DNA of 64,000 bases from NCBI RefSeq assembly GCF_936943645.1, contig NZ_CAKZJO010000100.1:1-64000 (forward strand), in the 5' to 3' direction. This document shows positions 26,216-34,784 of this stretch, piece by piece. The notes below the pieces were generated by a model. The model was not told the DNA's origin. It saw only the letters and a program-made list of their open reading frames with translations, and did no database searches. Source of the DNA: an uncultured Bradyrhizobium sp. (GTDB lineage: Bacteria > Pseudomonadota > Alphaproteobacteria > Rhizobiales > Xanthobacteraceae). Position 1 is the first letter of the stretch; each line of letters starts with the position of its first letter. The position numbers and the translations under genes are program-made.

Positions 26216-26608
26216 ATGGCTCGCGTCACCGTAGAAGATTGTATCGACAAGGTCGACAACCGGTTTGACTTGGTCCTGCTGGCCGCCCACCGTGCCCGCA
26301 TGATTTCGTCCGGTTCACAACTAACGGTTGACCGCGATAACGACAAGAACCCTGTTGTGTCTTTGCGCGAAATTGCCGACACGACCATCTCGCCGGAGGA
26401 CCTCCGCGAGGAGCTGGTGCACTCGCTCCAGAAGTTCGTCGAGGTGGACGAGCCCGAACCGGACACGGTGCCGCTGATCGGTTCCGCCGGCGCCAGCGTC
26501 GATGCCGACGATACCGAGGTCGCTGTCGAGCGGATGACCGAGGAGGAGCTGCTGAAGGGTCTCGAAGGCCTCGCCCCGCCCGAGGAGCAGCCCGAGGAGG
26601 ACGAGTAA
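26216..26608 (+). CDS. rpoZ: RNA polymerase omega subunit
   Basis: 130-residue omega subunit that stabilises the beta-prime subunit and contributes to a ppGpp site. The N-terminus MARVTVEDCIDKVDNRFDLVLLAAHRAR is diagnostic. The acidic C-terminal extension (EEELLKGLEGLAPPEEQ, ending EEDE) is normal in rhizobia. It is directly upstream of rsh, a common alphaproteobacterial order linking omega and ppGpp synthesis, but a strong terminator separates the two. Confidence 0.96.
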   Translation: MARVTVEDCIDKVDNRFDLVLLAAHRARMISSGSQLTVDRDNDKNPVVSLREIADTTISPEDLREELVHSLQKFVEVDEPEPDTVPLIGSAGASVDADDTEVAVERMTEEELLKGLEGLAPPEEQPEEDE

Positions 26609-26645
26609 ATCGTCCGTCGCGATCGTCGATTTCCTGTGATTTTAT

Positions 26646-26683
26646 CAAAGGCCCGAACCATTGTTCGGGCCTTTGCTTTTGTT
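26646..26683 (+). terminator. Rho-independent terminator of rpoZ
   Basis: A perfect 13-bp stem (CAAAGGCCCGAAC with its complement) closed by a 4-base loop and followed by CTTTTGTT. It lies 37 bases after the rpoZ stop. Confidence 0.9.
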
Positions 26684-26814
26684 GACGTTTTCGTGGTTAC
26701 CATAGCGTGGTCGATTGGCGATGCGCCCTGTCACTGAATTGATCGGACACAAACGCGATCGGAGCTAAGATGTATACAACGGGCAGGCCCAGGCCCGTTT
26801 GAAGGCAGGACGGA

Positions 26815-29100
26815 ATGGTATATCGGCGTCGCAGACCCTCGCAGATGCAGGCCGCAACCGAATCGGTTGCCGTGGCCCCGACTGCGCCGGTCGCGCGCCC
26901 GGCCAAGCCCCGCGCGCGGATGATGCGTCAATATGACCTCGTCGAGCGCGTCCGGTCCTACAATCCCAACACCAACGAGGACCTGCTGAACCGCGCCTAT
27001 GTCTACGCCATGAAGGCGCACGGCTCGCAGACCCGCGCCTCCGGCGATCCGTATTTCTCGCATCCGCTCGAAGTGGCGGCGATTCTCACCGACCTCAAGC
27101 TCGACGACGCCACCATCGTGGCCGCGCTGCTCCACGATACGATCGAGGACACCGAGGCGACGCGGGCCGAGATCGACCAGATTTTCGGGCCGGAGATCGG
27201 CGCGCTGGTCGAGGGCCTGACCAAGCTGAAGCGGCTGGAGCTGGTGTCGCGGGAGGCCAAGCAGGCCGAGAATCTGCGCAAATTGCTGCTGGCGATTGCA
27301 GACGATGTCCGCGTGCTTCTGGTCAAGCTCGCCGACCGTCTGCACAACATGCGCACGCTCGACTTCGTGCCGACCGAATCGCGCCGGCGCATCGCCGAGG
27401 AGACGCTCGACATCTACGCGCCGCTCGCCGGGCGCATGGGCATGCAGGAAATGCGCGAGGAGCTGGAGGATCTGTCCTTCCGCACCCTCGATCCCGAGGC
27501 CTATTCGGTGGTGATGCAGCGCCTCGACGCGCTCGCCGAGCGCAACCGCAATCTGATCGGCGAGATCGAGGACCAGCTCTCCAACAATCTGCGCCACCGG
27601 GGCCTGGGGGCGAGGGTCTACGGCCGCCGCAAGAAGCCGTTTTCGATCTGGACCAAGATGGAGCGCAAGTCGGTCGGCTTCGAGCAATTGTCCGACATCT
27701 TCGGCTTCCGCCTCGTCGTCAACGACATCGAGGCCTGCTATCGCGCGCTCGGCATCGTTCACACCACCTGGCCGGTCGTGCCGGGGCGGTTCAAGGACTA
27801 CATCTCGACGCCGAAGCAGAATGACTACCGCTCGATCCACACCACGGTCATCGGCCCCGGCAACCAGCGTGTCGAGCTGCAGATCCGCACCGAGGCGATG
27901 GACCAGATCGCCGAGCGCGGCATCGCCGCGCACGTGTTCTACAAGGAAGGCGTGGGCTCGCCGACCGAATTCCTCAAGCGCGAATCCAACGCCTTCGCCT
28001 GGCTGCGCCACACCATCGGCATCCTCTCGGAGAGCGCCAATCCGGAGGAATTCCTCGAGCACACCAAGCTCGAGCTGTTCCACGACCAGGTGTTCTGTTT
28101 CACTCCGAAGGGCAAGCTGATCGCGCTGCCGCGCCATGCCAACGTGATCGACTTCGCCTATGCCGTGCATACCGACGTCGGCAACAGCGCGGTCGGCTGC
28201 AAGATCAACGGCCAATTCGCGCCGCTGTCGTCCGAGTTGCAGAACGGCGACGAGGTCGAGGTGCTGACCTCGGAAGCGCAATCGGCGCCGCCTTCGGCCT
28301 GGGAGACGCTTGCGGTCACCGGCAAGGCCCGCGCTGCGATCCGCCGCGCCACCCGGACCGCGGTGCGCGATCAATATGCCGGCCTGGGCCGGCGCATCGT
28401 GGAGCGCCTGTTCGAGCGCGCCAAGATCGAATACGCCGACGACAAGCTCAAGGGCGCGCTGCCGCGGCTCGCGCGCACCTCGATCGAGGACGTGATGGCG
28501 GCCGTGGGGCGCGGCGAAATCAAGGCCTCCCACGTCGCGCGTGCGATGTATCCCGACTACAAGGAGGAGCGGATCGCGCGCTACGGCGTGAAGAAGGGGC
28601 TCGCCGCCAAGCTCAAGGAGAAATCGTCGGAGCCGCCGCGCAGCCCGGTCGCGATTCCGATTCGCGGCATCAATTCCGATCTGCCGATCAAGTTCGCGCC
28701 GAACGGCGGCGCCGTGCCCGGAGACCGCATCGTCGGCATCGTCACGCCGGGCGAAGGCATCACGATCTACCCGATCCAGGCGCCGGCGCTGAAGGATTTC
28801 GAGGAGGAGCCGGAGCGCTGGCTCGACGTCCGCTGGGACATCGAGGACTCCGCGCCGCAGCGCTTCCCGGCCCGCATCAAGGTCGAGAACGTCAACGAGC
28901 CCGGCGCGCTGGCGCAGATCGCGACCGTGATCGCCGAGCACGACGGTAACATCGACAACATCAGCATGCAGCGCCGCTCGCCCGATTTCACGGAGACGAC
29001 GATCGATCTCGAAGTCTACGATCTCAAGCATCTGAGCGCGATCCTGGCCCAGCTGCGCGCCAAGGCCGTCGTCGCCAAAGTCGAACGTGTTAATGGATAG
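26815..29100 (+). CDS. rsh: Bifunctional (p)ppGpp synthetase/hydrolase, RelA/SpoT homologue
   Basis: 761-residue RSH protein controlling the stringent response. Domains in order: N-terminal extension (1-40), HD hydrolase with His83 in YFSHPLEVA and LLHDTIEDT (His107/Asp108), synthetase with NDYRSIHTTV and VELQIRT, TGS domain (VFCFTPKGKLIALPRHANVIDFAYAVH), helical region, and C-terminal ACT domain (NEPGALAQIATVIAEHDGNIDNI). Both catalytic centres look intact, as expected for the single long RSH of alphaproteobacteria. AGGACGGA precedes the ATG; internal Mets at 36-37 are the only sensible alternatives. Confidence 0.95.
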   Translation: MVYRRRRPSQMQAATESVAVAPTAPVARPAKPRARMMRQYDLVERVRSYNPNTNEDLLNRAYVYAMKAHGSQTRASGDPYFSHPLEVAAILTDLKLDDATIVAALLHDTIEDTEATRAEIDQIFGPEIGALVEGLTKLKRLELVSREAKQAENLRKLLLAIADDVRVLLVKLADRLHNMRTLDFVPTESRRRIAEETLDIYAPLAGRMGMQEMREELEDLSFRTLDPEAYSVVMQRLDALAERNRNLIGEIEDQLSNNLRHRGLGARVYGRRKKPFSIWTKMERKSVGFEQLSDIFGFRLVVNDIEACYRALGIVHTTWPVVPGRFKDYISTPKQNDYRSIHTTVIGPGNQRVELQIRTEAMDQIAERGIAAHVFYKEGVGSPTEFLKRESNAFAWLRHTIGILSESANPEEFLEHTKLELFHDQVFCFTPKGKLIALPRHANVIDFAYAVHTDVGNSAVGCKINGQFAPLSSELQNGDEVEVLTSEAQSAPPSAWETLAVTGKARAAIRRATRTAVRDQYAGLGRRIVERLFERAKIEYADDKLKGALPRLARTSIEDVMAAVGRGEIKASHVARAMYPDYKEERIARYGVKKGLAAKLKEKSSEPPRSPVAIPIRGINSDLPIKFAPNGGAVPGDRIVGIVTPGEGITIYPIQAPALKDFEEEPERWLDVRWDIEDSAPQRFPARIKVENVNEPGALAQIATVIAEHDGNIDNISMQRRSPDFTETTIDLEVYDLKHLSAILAQLRAKAVVAKVERVNG

Positions 29101-29141
29101 ACGTCCGTCGTAATCGTCTTTCCGATTTCGTGAGTCCTGAA

Positions 29142-29894
29142 ATGCCCGCTTCGAAGCTCCGCCTCGGCGTCAACATCGATCACGTCGCAACCGTGCGTAA
29201 CGCGCGCGGCGGCCGCCATCCCGATCCCGTGCGCGCCGCGCTGCTGGCGATCGAGGCCGGCGCCGATGGCATCACCGCCCATCTGCGCGAGGATCGCCGG
29301 CACATCCGCGACGAGGACATGGCGCGCCTGAAGGCCGAGATCTCCAAGCCGCTCAATTTCGAGATGGCGGCGACCGACGACATGATGCGCATCTCGCTCG
29401 CCACCCGGCCGCATGCCGTGTGCCTTGTGCCGGAGCGCCGCCAGGAGGTCACCACCGAAGGCGGGCTCGACGTTGTCGGCCAGCACAATGCGCTTGCGCC
29501 TTACATCGCGCGGCTGACCGATGCGGGCATCCGCGTCTCGCTCTTCATCGCCGCCGATCCCGCCCAGATCGAGATGGCGGCGCGGCTGCGCGCGCCCGTG
29601 ATCGAGATCCACACCGGCGCCTGGTGCGACGCCGTCACCGACGGCCACACCGAGAAAGCCGAGGCCGAGTGGAAGCGGATCGTGACGGGGGTGAAGCTGG
29701 CCACGGCCGCCGGGCTCGAGGTCCATGCCGGTCACGGGCTCGACTATGCGACCGCGGAGACGATCGCGGCGCTGCCTGAGATCATGGAGCTCAACATCGG
29801 TTACTACATGATCGGCGAAGCGCTGTTCGTGGGCCTCGCCGAGACGGTGCGCAAGATGCGCGCGGCGATGGACCGCGGCCGGAGCCGGGCATGA
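29142..29894 (+). CDS. pdxJ: Pyridoxine 5'-phosphate synthase
   Basis: 250-residue TIM barrel enzyme that closes the pyridine ring in DXP-dependent vitamin B6 synthesis. Signatures: LRLGVNIDHVATVRNARGG, ITAHLREDRRHI, FEMAAT and HAGHGLDY. ATG 29142 is preferred over a GTG four codons earlier. The stop overlaps acpS (ATGA), a pairing conserved across many proteobacteria. Confidence 0.95.
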   Translation: MPASKLRLGVNIDHVATVRNARGGRHPDPVRAALLAIEAGADGITAHLREDRRHIRDEDMARLKAEISKPLNFEMAATDDMMRISLATRPHAVCLVPERRQEVTTEGGLDVVGQHNALAPYIARLTDAGIRVSLFIAADPAQIEMAARLRAPVIEIHTGAWCDAVTDGHTEKAEAEWKRIVTGVKLATAAGLEVHAGHGLDYATAETIAALPEIMELNIGYYMIGEALFVGLAETVRKMRAAMDRGRSRA

Positions 29895-30310
29895 TCATTG
29901 GCATAGGCTCCGACCTGATCGACATCACCCGCGTCGCCAAGGTGATCGAGCGTCACGGCGAGCGTTTCCTCGACCGCATCTTCACTGCGGCCGAGCGGGC
30001 CAAGGCGGAGCGCCGCGCCAAGAACGAGAAGATGGTGGTGGCGACCTATGCCAAGCGCTTCGCGGCCAAGGAGGCCTGCTCCAAGGCGCTCGGCACCGGC
30101 ATTCGGCGCGGGGTCTGGTGGCGCGACATGGGGGTGGTCAATTTGCCGGGCGGGCGGCCGACCATGCAACTGACCGGCGGCGCCCTGGCCCGGCTTCAGG
30201 CCCTGACGCCGGACGGGTTCGAGCCCCGGATCGACCTGTCGATCACCGACGACTGGCCGCTGGCGCAGGCCTTTGTCATCATTTCCGCCGTCCCGCTGGC
30301 CAAGTCCTGA
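29891..30310 (+). CDS. acpS: Holo-[acyl-carrier-protein] synthase
   Basis: 139-residue phosphopantetheinyl transferase that converts apo-ACP to holo-ACP. IGIGSDLIDITRV (Mg-binding Asp) and the WxxKEAxxKAxG-type motif in AKRFAAKEACSKALGTG are present. It is coupled to pdxJ by a 4-base overlap. Confidence 0.95.
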   Translation: MIIGIGSDLIDITRVAKVIERHGERFLDRIFTAAERAKAERRAKNEKMVVATYAKRFAAKEACSKALGTGIRRGVWWRDMGVVNLPGGRPTMQLTGGALARLQALTPDGFEPRIDLSITDDWPLAQAFVIISAVPLAKS

Positions 30311-30328
30311 TTGCGGCTGCGGTTCTTT

Positions 30329-30352
30329 TATAATTCCTATTGAAAATCAATA
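30329..30352 (+). promoter_or_regulatory. Candidate -10 element with adjacent palindrome upstream of lepB
   Basis: A consensus TATAAT (30329-30334) in an AT-rich stretch is followed by a perfect palindrome TATTGA-AAA-TCAATA (30338-30352). The -35 region is weak. It lies about 230 bases before lepB, implying a long leader, and the palindrome placement over the expected start site would suit an operator. Confidence 0.4.
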
Positions 30353-30560
30353 TCTTATCGAGTTTTGATGCGATCCTTGATTGCGTGGCCTCCGACAACC
30401 GTCTAAAAGTCCGCGGACGCAAATCAGCTTGGGCAAATTCGGCTTTACGCCGGAATTGGCCCTCACTATCAGAATCAGGACAATCTCCTTGCGCCGCGAA
30501 CCGGTGGGCCGTTCGCGGGAGGAGGGCGCTCTGTGATCGCCGGCCGGAATTGAGAGAGCA

Positions 30561-31325
30561 ATGAGCGTGACTTCGGGAACGAAAACTGAGAGCGGCGTCG
30601 GCGAAACGATCCGGGTCGTGATCCACGCTCTCCTGATCGCGCTGGTGATCCGTACCTTCCTGTTCCAGCCCTTCAACATCCCGTCCGGCTCGATGAAGGC
30701 GACGCTGCTGGTCGGTGACTATCTGTTCGTCTCGAAATATTCCTACGGCTACAGCCACTATTCGATACCGTTCTCGCCGCCGCTGTTCTCCGGGCGGATC
30801 TGGGGCTCGGACCCGCAACGCGGCGACATCGTCGTGTTTCGCCTGCCGAAGGACGATTCCACCGACTACATCAAGCGCGTGATCGGTCTTCCCGGCGACC
30901 GCATCCAGATGCGGGACGGGCTGCTCTACATCAACGACACGCCCGTCGAGCGGCAGCGGATGAGCGAATATGTCGGCGAGGAGCCCTGCGGCTCGGAAGG
31001 CGGCGGCATCTCCCGGGTGAAGCGCTGGAAGGAAACGCTGCCGAACGGCGTGTCCTATGAGACGCTCGACTGCGCCGACAACGGCTACGTGGACAACACC
31101 AACGTCTACACCGTGCCCGCTGGTCATTTCTTCATGATGGGCGACAATCGCGACAATTCCACCGACAGCCGCTTCCTCGGCCAGGTCGGCTACGTGCCGC
31201 GGGAGAATCTGATCGGCCGCGCCCAGATGATCTTCTTCTCCATCGCCGAAGGCGAGCATGCCTGGATGTTCTGGCGCTGGCCGTGGGCGGTGCGCTGGAA
31301 TCGGTTCTTCAAAATCGTCCGATGA
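30561..31325 (+). CDS. lepB: Signal peptidase I
   Basis: 254-residue membrane-bound Ser/Lys protease that removes signal peptides. A single N-terminal membrane helix (VVIHALLIALVIRTFLF) is followed by the catalytic Ser in FNIPSGSMK, the catalytic Lys in YIKRVIGLPGD and the conserved GDNRDNSTDSR box. The start at ATG 30561 has a GAGAG sequence upstream. The stop overlaps rnc (ATGA). Confidence 0.95.
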   Translation: MSVTSGTKTESGVGETIRVVIHALLIALVIRTFLFQPFNIPSGSMKATLLVGDYLFVSKYSYGYSHYSIPFSPPLFSGRIWGSDPQRGDIVVFRLPKDDSTDYIKRVIGLPGDRIQMRDGLLYINDTPVERQRMSEYVGEEPCGSEGGGISRVKRWKETLPNGVSYETLDCADNGYVDNTNVYTVPAGHFFMMGDNRDNSTDSRFLGQVGYVPRENLIGRAQMIFFSIAEGEHAWMFWRWPWAVRWNRFFKIVR

Positions 31326-32143
31326 AAGACGAAGCCAAGGACATCGCGACCCAATCCATCGAGGCGCAAGCCGCTCCCGAGAGCGAAGCTGCACCGAAGA
31401 CGCCTGCGAAGAAGAAGCGGGCCCGGAGTAGCAAGGCCAAGGCGGCGGACGCCAACGCCGCGATCGAGGCGCGGATCGGCCACAGCTTTGCCGACGCGAA
31501 CCTCTTGATGCAGGCGATCACGCATGTCTCGGCGCTGAAGTCCGGGCGCAAGCGCGGCGACAGCTATCAGCGGCTGGAATTCCTCGGCGACCACGTGCTC
31601 GGGCTCGTCGTCTCCGACATGCTCTATCATGCCTTCCCGAATGCCGATGAGGGCGAGCTGTCCAAGCGTCTTGCCGAGCTCGTGCGCAAGGAAAGCTGCG
31701 CCGACGTTGCCAAGTCGCTCGGCCTGCTCGACGACATCAAGCTCGGTTCGGTCGGCTCCAGCGCCGATGCCCGCCTGCGCAAATCCATCCTCGGCGACAT
31801 CTGCGAGGCCGTGATCGGCGCTGTTTTCCTCGACGGCGGCTACGCGGCCGCGGCCGAGTTCGTCAAGCGCAACTGGACCGAGCGCATGCACAAGCCGCGC
31901 CGTCCCTTGCGCGATCCCAAGACCGTGCTGCAGGAATGGGCGCAGGGGAAGGGGCTGCCGACGCCTGTCTACCGCGAGGTCGAGCGCACCGGCCCGCACC
32001 ACGACCCGCAATTCCGCGTCGCCGTCGACCTGCCGGGGCTGGCACCGGCCGAAGGCATCGGCGGCAGCAAGCGCGCGGCGGAGAAAGTAGCAGCTTCGGT
32101 AATGATCGAACGTGAAGGCGTTGGCGGCGGCAATGACGGCTGA
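31322..32143 (+). CDS. rnc: Ribonuclease III
   Basis: 273-residue double-strand-specific RNase. The RNase III signature YQRLEFLGDHVLGLVVSD with its acidic metal ligands, the second acidic site in ILGDICEAVIGAVFLDGGY, and a C-terminal dsRNA-binding domain (DPKTVLQEWAQGKG, then KRAAEKVAA) are present. About 45 Ala/Lys-rich residues precede the core and are longer than in E. coli. It sits in the classic lepB-rnc-era arrangement. Confidence 0.95.
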   Translation: MKDEAKDIATQSIEAQAAPESEAAPKTPAKKKRARSSKAKAADANAAIEARIGHSFADANLLMQAITHVSALKSGRKRGDSYQRLEFLGDHVLGLVVSDMLYHAFPNADEGELSKRLAELVRKESCADVAKSLGLLDDIKLGSVGSSADARLRKSILGDICEAVIGAVFLDGGYAAAAEFVKRNWTERMHKPRRPLRDPKTVLQEWAQGKGLPTPVYREVERTGPHHDPQFRVAVDLPGLAPAEGIGGSKRAAEKVAASVMIEREGVGGGNDG

Positions 32144-33059
32144 AACGAGCGGCGAGACGCCACCTGCGACGCGCTGCGGTTTCGTTGCGCTGATCGGCGC
32201 GCCGAATGTCGGCAAGTCCACGCTGGTCAACGCGCTGGTCGGGGCCAAGGTCACGATCGTCTCGCGCAAGGTGCAGACCACGCGCGCGCTGATCCGCGGC
32301 ATCGTGATCGAGAACAATGCGCAGATCATCCTGGTCGACACGCCCGGCATCTTCCTGCCGAAGCGGCGGCTCGACCGCGCCATGGTCTCGACCGCCTGGA
32401 GCGGAGCACATGATGCCGATCTCGTCTGCGTGCTGCTCGACGCCAAGACGGGCATCGACGAGGAGGCCGAGGCGATCCTGACCAAGGCGGCCAGCGTCAA
32501 TCACGACAAGATCCTTGTCATCAACAAGGTCGACCTGGTCCAGCGCGAGAAGCTGCTGGCGCTGGCGCAGGCCGCCAACGAGCGCATGAAGTTCGCGCGG
32601 ACCTTCATGATCTCCGCGATCTCGGGCGACGGCGTCGACGACATCCGCAAGACGCTTGCCGAGATGGTGCCGCCGGGGCCGTATCTCTACCCCGAAGACC
32701 AGATGTCGGACGCGCCGATGCGGCAGCTGGCGGCCGAGATCACGCGCGAGAAAATCTATCGGAAGCTGCACCAGGAATTGCCCTACCAGTCCACGGTCGA
32801 GACCGACAAGTGGGAGGAGCGCAAGGACAAGTCGGTGCGCATCGAGCAGACGATCTTCGTGGAGCGCGAAAGCCAGCGCAAGATCGTGCTCGGCAAGGGC
32901 GGCGCCACCATCAAGTCGATCGGCGCGGATTCGCGCAAGGAGCTGATGCAGATCCTGGACGTGCCGGTGCATCTGTTCCTGTTCGTCAAGGTGCGCGAGA
33001 ATTGGGGCGACGATCCCGATCGCTATCGCGAGATGGGCCTCGACTTCCCCAAGGAATAA
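32133..33059 (+). CDS. era: GTPase Era
   Basis: 308-residue Ras-like GTPase needed for 30S ribosome assembly. G1 GAPNVGKST, G3 DTPG, G4 NKVD, and the C-terminal KH domain (KIVLGKGGATIKSIG) bind GTP and 16S rRNA. ATG 32133 (MTAETSGE) overlaps rnc by 11 bases; a GTG at 32112 (adding seven residues) is the alternative. Neither has a strong ribosome-binding site, as expected with translational coupling. Confidence 0.95.
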   Translation: MTAETSGETPPATRCGFVALIGAPNVGKSTLVNALVGAKVTIVSRKVQTTRALIRGIVIENNAQIILVDTPGIFLPKRRLDRAMVSTAWSGAHDADLVCVLLDAKTGIDEEAEAILTKAASVNHDKILVINKVDLVQREKLLALAQAANERMKFARTFMISAISGDGVDDIRKTLAEMVPPGPYLYPEDQMSDAPMRQLAAEITREKIYRKLHQELPYQSTVETDKWEERKDKSVRIEQTIFVERESQRKIVLGKGGATIKSIGADSRKELMQILDVPVHLFLFVKVRENWGDDPDRYREMGLDFPKE

Positions 33060-33079
33060 CAAGAACAGATCGGTCTGCG

Positions 33080-33460
33080 ATGAGCGTGCCCAGCAATGTC
33101 CGGCGCTTTGAAGCGCTGCTCTATGCATCGTTGATGCTGGATGCCGTTTCGGTCGCGGTGCAGGACCGCACGCCCAATGCCGAGATGACCGAGCAGATGA
33201 TCATGACGGCGACCCTGCTCGCCGGCGGCATGATCCTGCTGCTGCTCTACTTCGTTCGGCTCGCCGCGCATGGGCGCAAGAACTGGCCGCGCTGGGTGCT
33301 CGCGGCGGCCCTCGTGCTGTCGGTGATATCGCTCGGCCAGATCATCGGCGAGAAGGGCCTGGAGCTCGACAGCGCCATCGAGATCGTGTCCTGCGCGCTG
33401 ACCATGATGGGCCTGTATTTCTCCTTCAGCGGCGACGCGCAGGGCTGGTTCAACGCGTGA
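33080..33460 (+). CDS. Four-helix membrane protein, conserved hypothetical
   Basis: 126 residues with four hydrophobic segments: ALLYASLMLDAVSVAV, MTATLLAGGMILLLLYFVRLAA, VLAAALVLSVISLGQII and EIVSCALTMMGLYFSFSG. The pattern matches unassigned small membrane proteins found near era and recO in rhizobia. ATG 33080 follows the era stop by 20 bases, so it is probably in the same operon. No function is evident. Confidence 0.75.
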   Translation: MSVPSNVRRFEALLYASLMLDAVSVAVQDRTPNAEMTEQMIMTATLLAGGMILLLLYFVRLAAHGRKNWPRWVLAAALVLSVISLGQIIGEKGLELDSAIEIVSCALTMMGLYFSFSGDAQGWFNA

Positions 33461-33475
33461 GGTTTTGCGCGGTGG

Positions 33476-33563
33476 CGTAGGGCGGATTAGCGAAGCGTAA
33501 TCCGCCAGTTGGACGTGCACCGGCAGTTTTGGCGGATTACGCCTTCGGCTAATCCGCCCTACG
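33476..33563. repeat. Nested inverted-repeat element, family A (first copy)
   Basis: Outer 15-bp perfect arms (CGTAGGGCGGATTAG and its complement) enclose inner 12-bp arms (GCGTAATCCGCC type) with a variable centre. A second copy lies at 40527-40611. The unit can fold into a long hairpin in RNA. It separates the era block from recO. Confidence 0.85.
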
Positions 33564-33595
33564 ATTTACGGCTGGAATCCGCTACACTTCACCAC

Positions 33596-34348
33596 ATGGA
33601 ATGGACCGACGAAGGCATCGTGCTGGGCGTGCGGCGGCATGGCGAATCCAGCGCCATCGTCGAGCTCCTGACGCGCGCGCATGGTCGCCATCTCGGCCTC
33701 GTCCGTGGCGGCGCCAGCTCGCGGCTGCGGCCGCTGCTCCAGCCGGGGAACAGCGTCAGCGCGGTGTGGCGGGCGCGGCTCGACGAGCACCTCGGCACTT
33801 ATGCCGTGGAGGGACTGAAGCTGCGCGCGGCGACGCTGCTGGGATCGTCCCACGGGGTCTACGGCGTCACCCATCTGGCCTCGATCGCCCGGCTGCTCCC
33901 TGAGCGTGATCCGCACGAGGAGATCTTCGCGCTGCTCGAACATTCGCTGGACGATTTCGACGACATCGGCAGCGCCGCCGTCCACCTCATCCATTTCGAG
34001 CTGGCGATGCTGGCCGAGCTCGGCTTCGGGCTGGCGCTGGAGAATTGCGCGGTGACCGGCGAAACCACCGACCTGATCTATGTCTCGCCGAAATCCGGCG
34101 GTGCGGTGTCGCGCGGCGCGGGCGAGCCGTGGCGCGACCGGCTGCTGCGCCTGCCGCCTTTCCTGCGTCATGGCGAAACCGCCAGCGAGCTCACGGATCA
34201 GGATCTGCAGGATGGCTTTCGGCTGACGGGACTTTTCCTGCTGCGCCACGTGCTGGAGCCGCGCGGACAGGGCCATTCCGACGCGCGGGCAGGCTTCATC
34301 AACGCCCTGACCCGGCAGCAGGCGAGAGCGGCGATCCCTGCGCCATGA
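33596..34348 (+). CDS. recO: DNA repair protein RecO
   Basis: 250-residue RecO, which loads RecA on SSB-coated DNA in the RecFOR pathway. The N-terminal OB-fold (MEWTDEGIVLGVRRHGESSAIVELLT) and the helical domain with FELAMLAELGFGLALENCAVTG are typical. The expected C4 zinc cluster is reduced: only the Cys of ENCAVTG is clear. ATG 33596 is chosen because the earlier frame lies inside the repeat element. Confidence 0.92.
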   Translation: MEWTDEGIVLGVRRHGESSAIVELLTRAHGRHLGLVRGGASSRLRPLLQPGNSVSAVWRARLDEHLGTYAVEGLKLRAATLLGSSHGVYGVTHLASIARLLPERDPHEEIFALLEHSLDDFDDIGSAAVHLIHFELAMLAELGFGLALENCAVTGETTDLIYVSPKSGGAVSRGAGEPWRDRLLRLPPFLRHGETASELTDQDLQDGFRLTGLFLLRHVLEPRGQGHSDARAGFINALTRQQARAAIPAP

Positions 34349-34448
34349 GCGGGGCGGGATTCTGCCTTGCTTCAGCACATGGGGTTCCCCGGAACGAAAT
34401 CGGGCTGGTCGAGTTCGCCCTTGAGGTTCCACAAAGGGGACAGCCTAA

Positions 34449-34724
34449 ATGTTGATCAGGGGATTCGCCTTGTCCGCGGCGCTGTTCGCGTTTGCGCCTG
34501 ATGCCATGGCCGGTGAGCCGCAACCCGGCGTGTTTCGCCGGGCATCCTGCACCGTCGTTCGGTACTATGTGGCCAAATATTCCGCTGCGGCCGCAGAGAC
34601 ATGGGCGCGGTCGAAGGGCGCGACGGAGGCTGAGATCGAGGCCGCCCGGCGTTGCCTGACCAATGCGCCGGCACCGTCCCAGGCGACGACCCAGACCGTG
34701 ACAGCCGGCTGGGCGGGCCACTAA
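34449..34724 (+). CDS. Small secreted hypothetical protein
   Basis: 91 residues with a signal peptide (LIRGFALSAALFAFAPDAMA, cleavage before GEPQ). The mature part has two cysteines (RASCTVVRYYVAKYS and ARRCLTN), possibly a disulphide, and the pattern WARSKGATEAEIEAARRC. It looks like a small periplasmic protein conserved in Bradyrhizobium; function unknown. It stands alone between recO and parC. Confidence 0.7.
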   Translation: MLIRGFALSAALFAFAPDAMAGEPQPGVFRRASCTVVRYYVAKYSAAAAETWARSKGATEAEIEAARRCLTNAPAPSQATTQTVTAGWAGH

Positions 34725-34784
34725 CCGCCCACAGGGAACCAATCCATCCTTGCCCGATTCCCTTCCACGGTTTAACCGGGCGGC

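Noticed and set aside
26731..29031. A 766-residue open frame on the minus strand across rsh
   Set aside because: It is the antisense shadow of rsh in a high-GC genome; the translation is Arg/Leu/Val/Gly-rich without recognisable domains.
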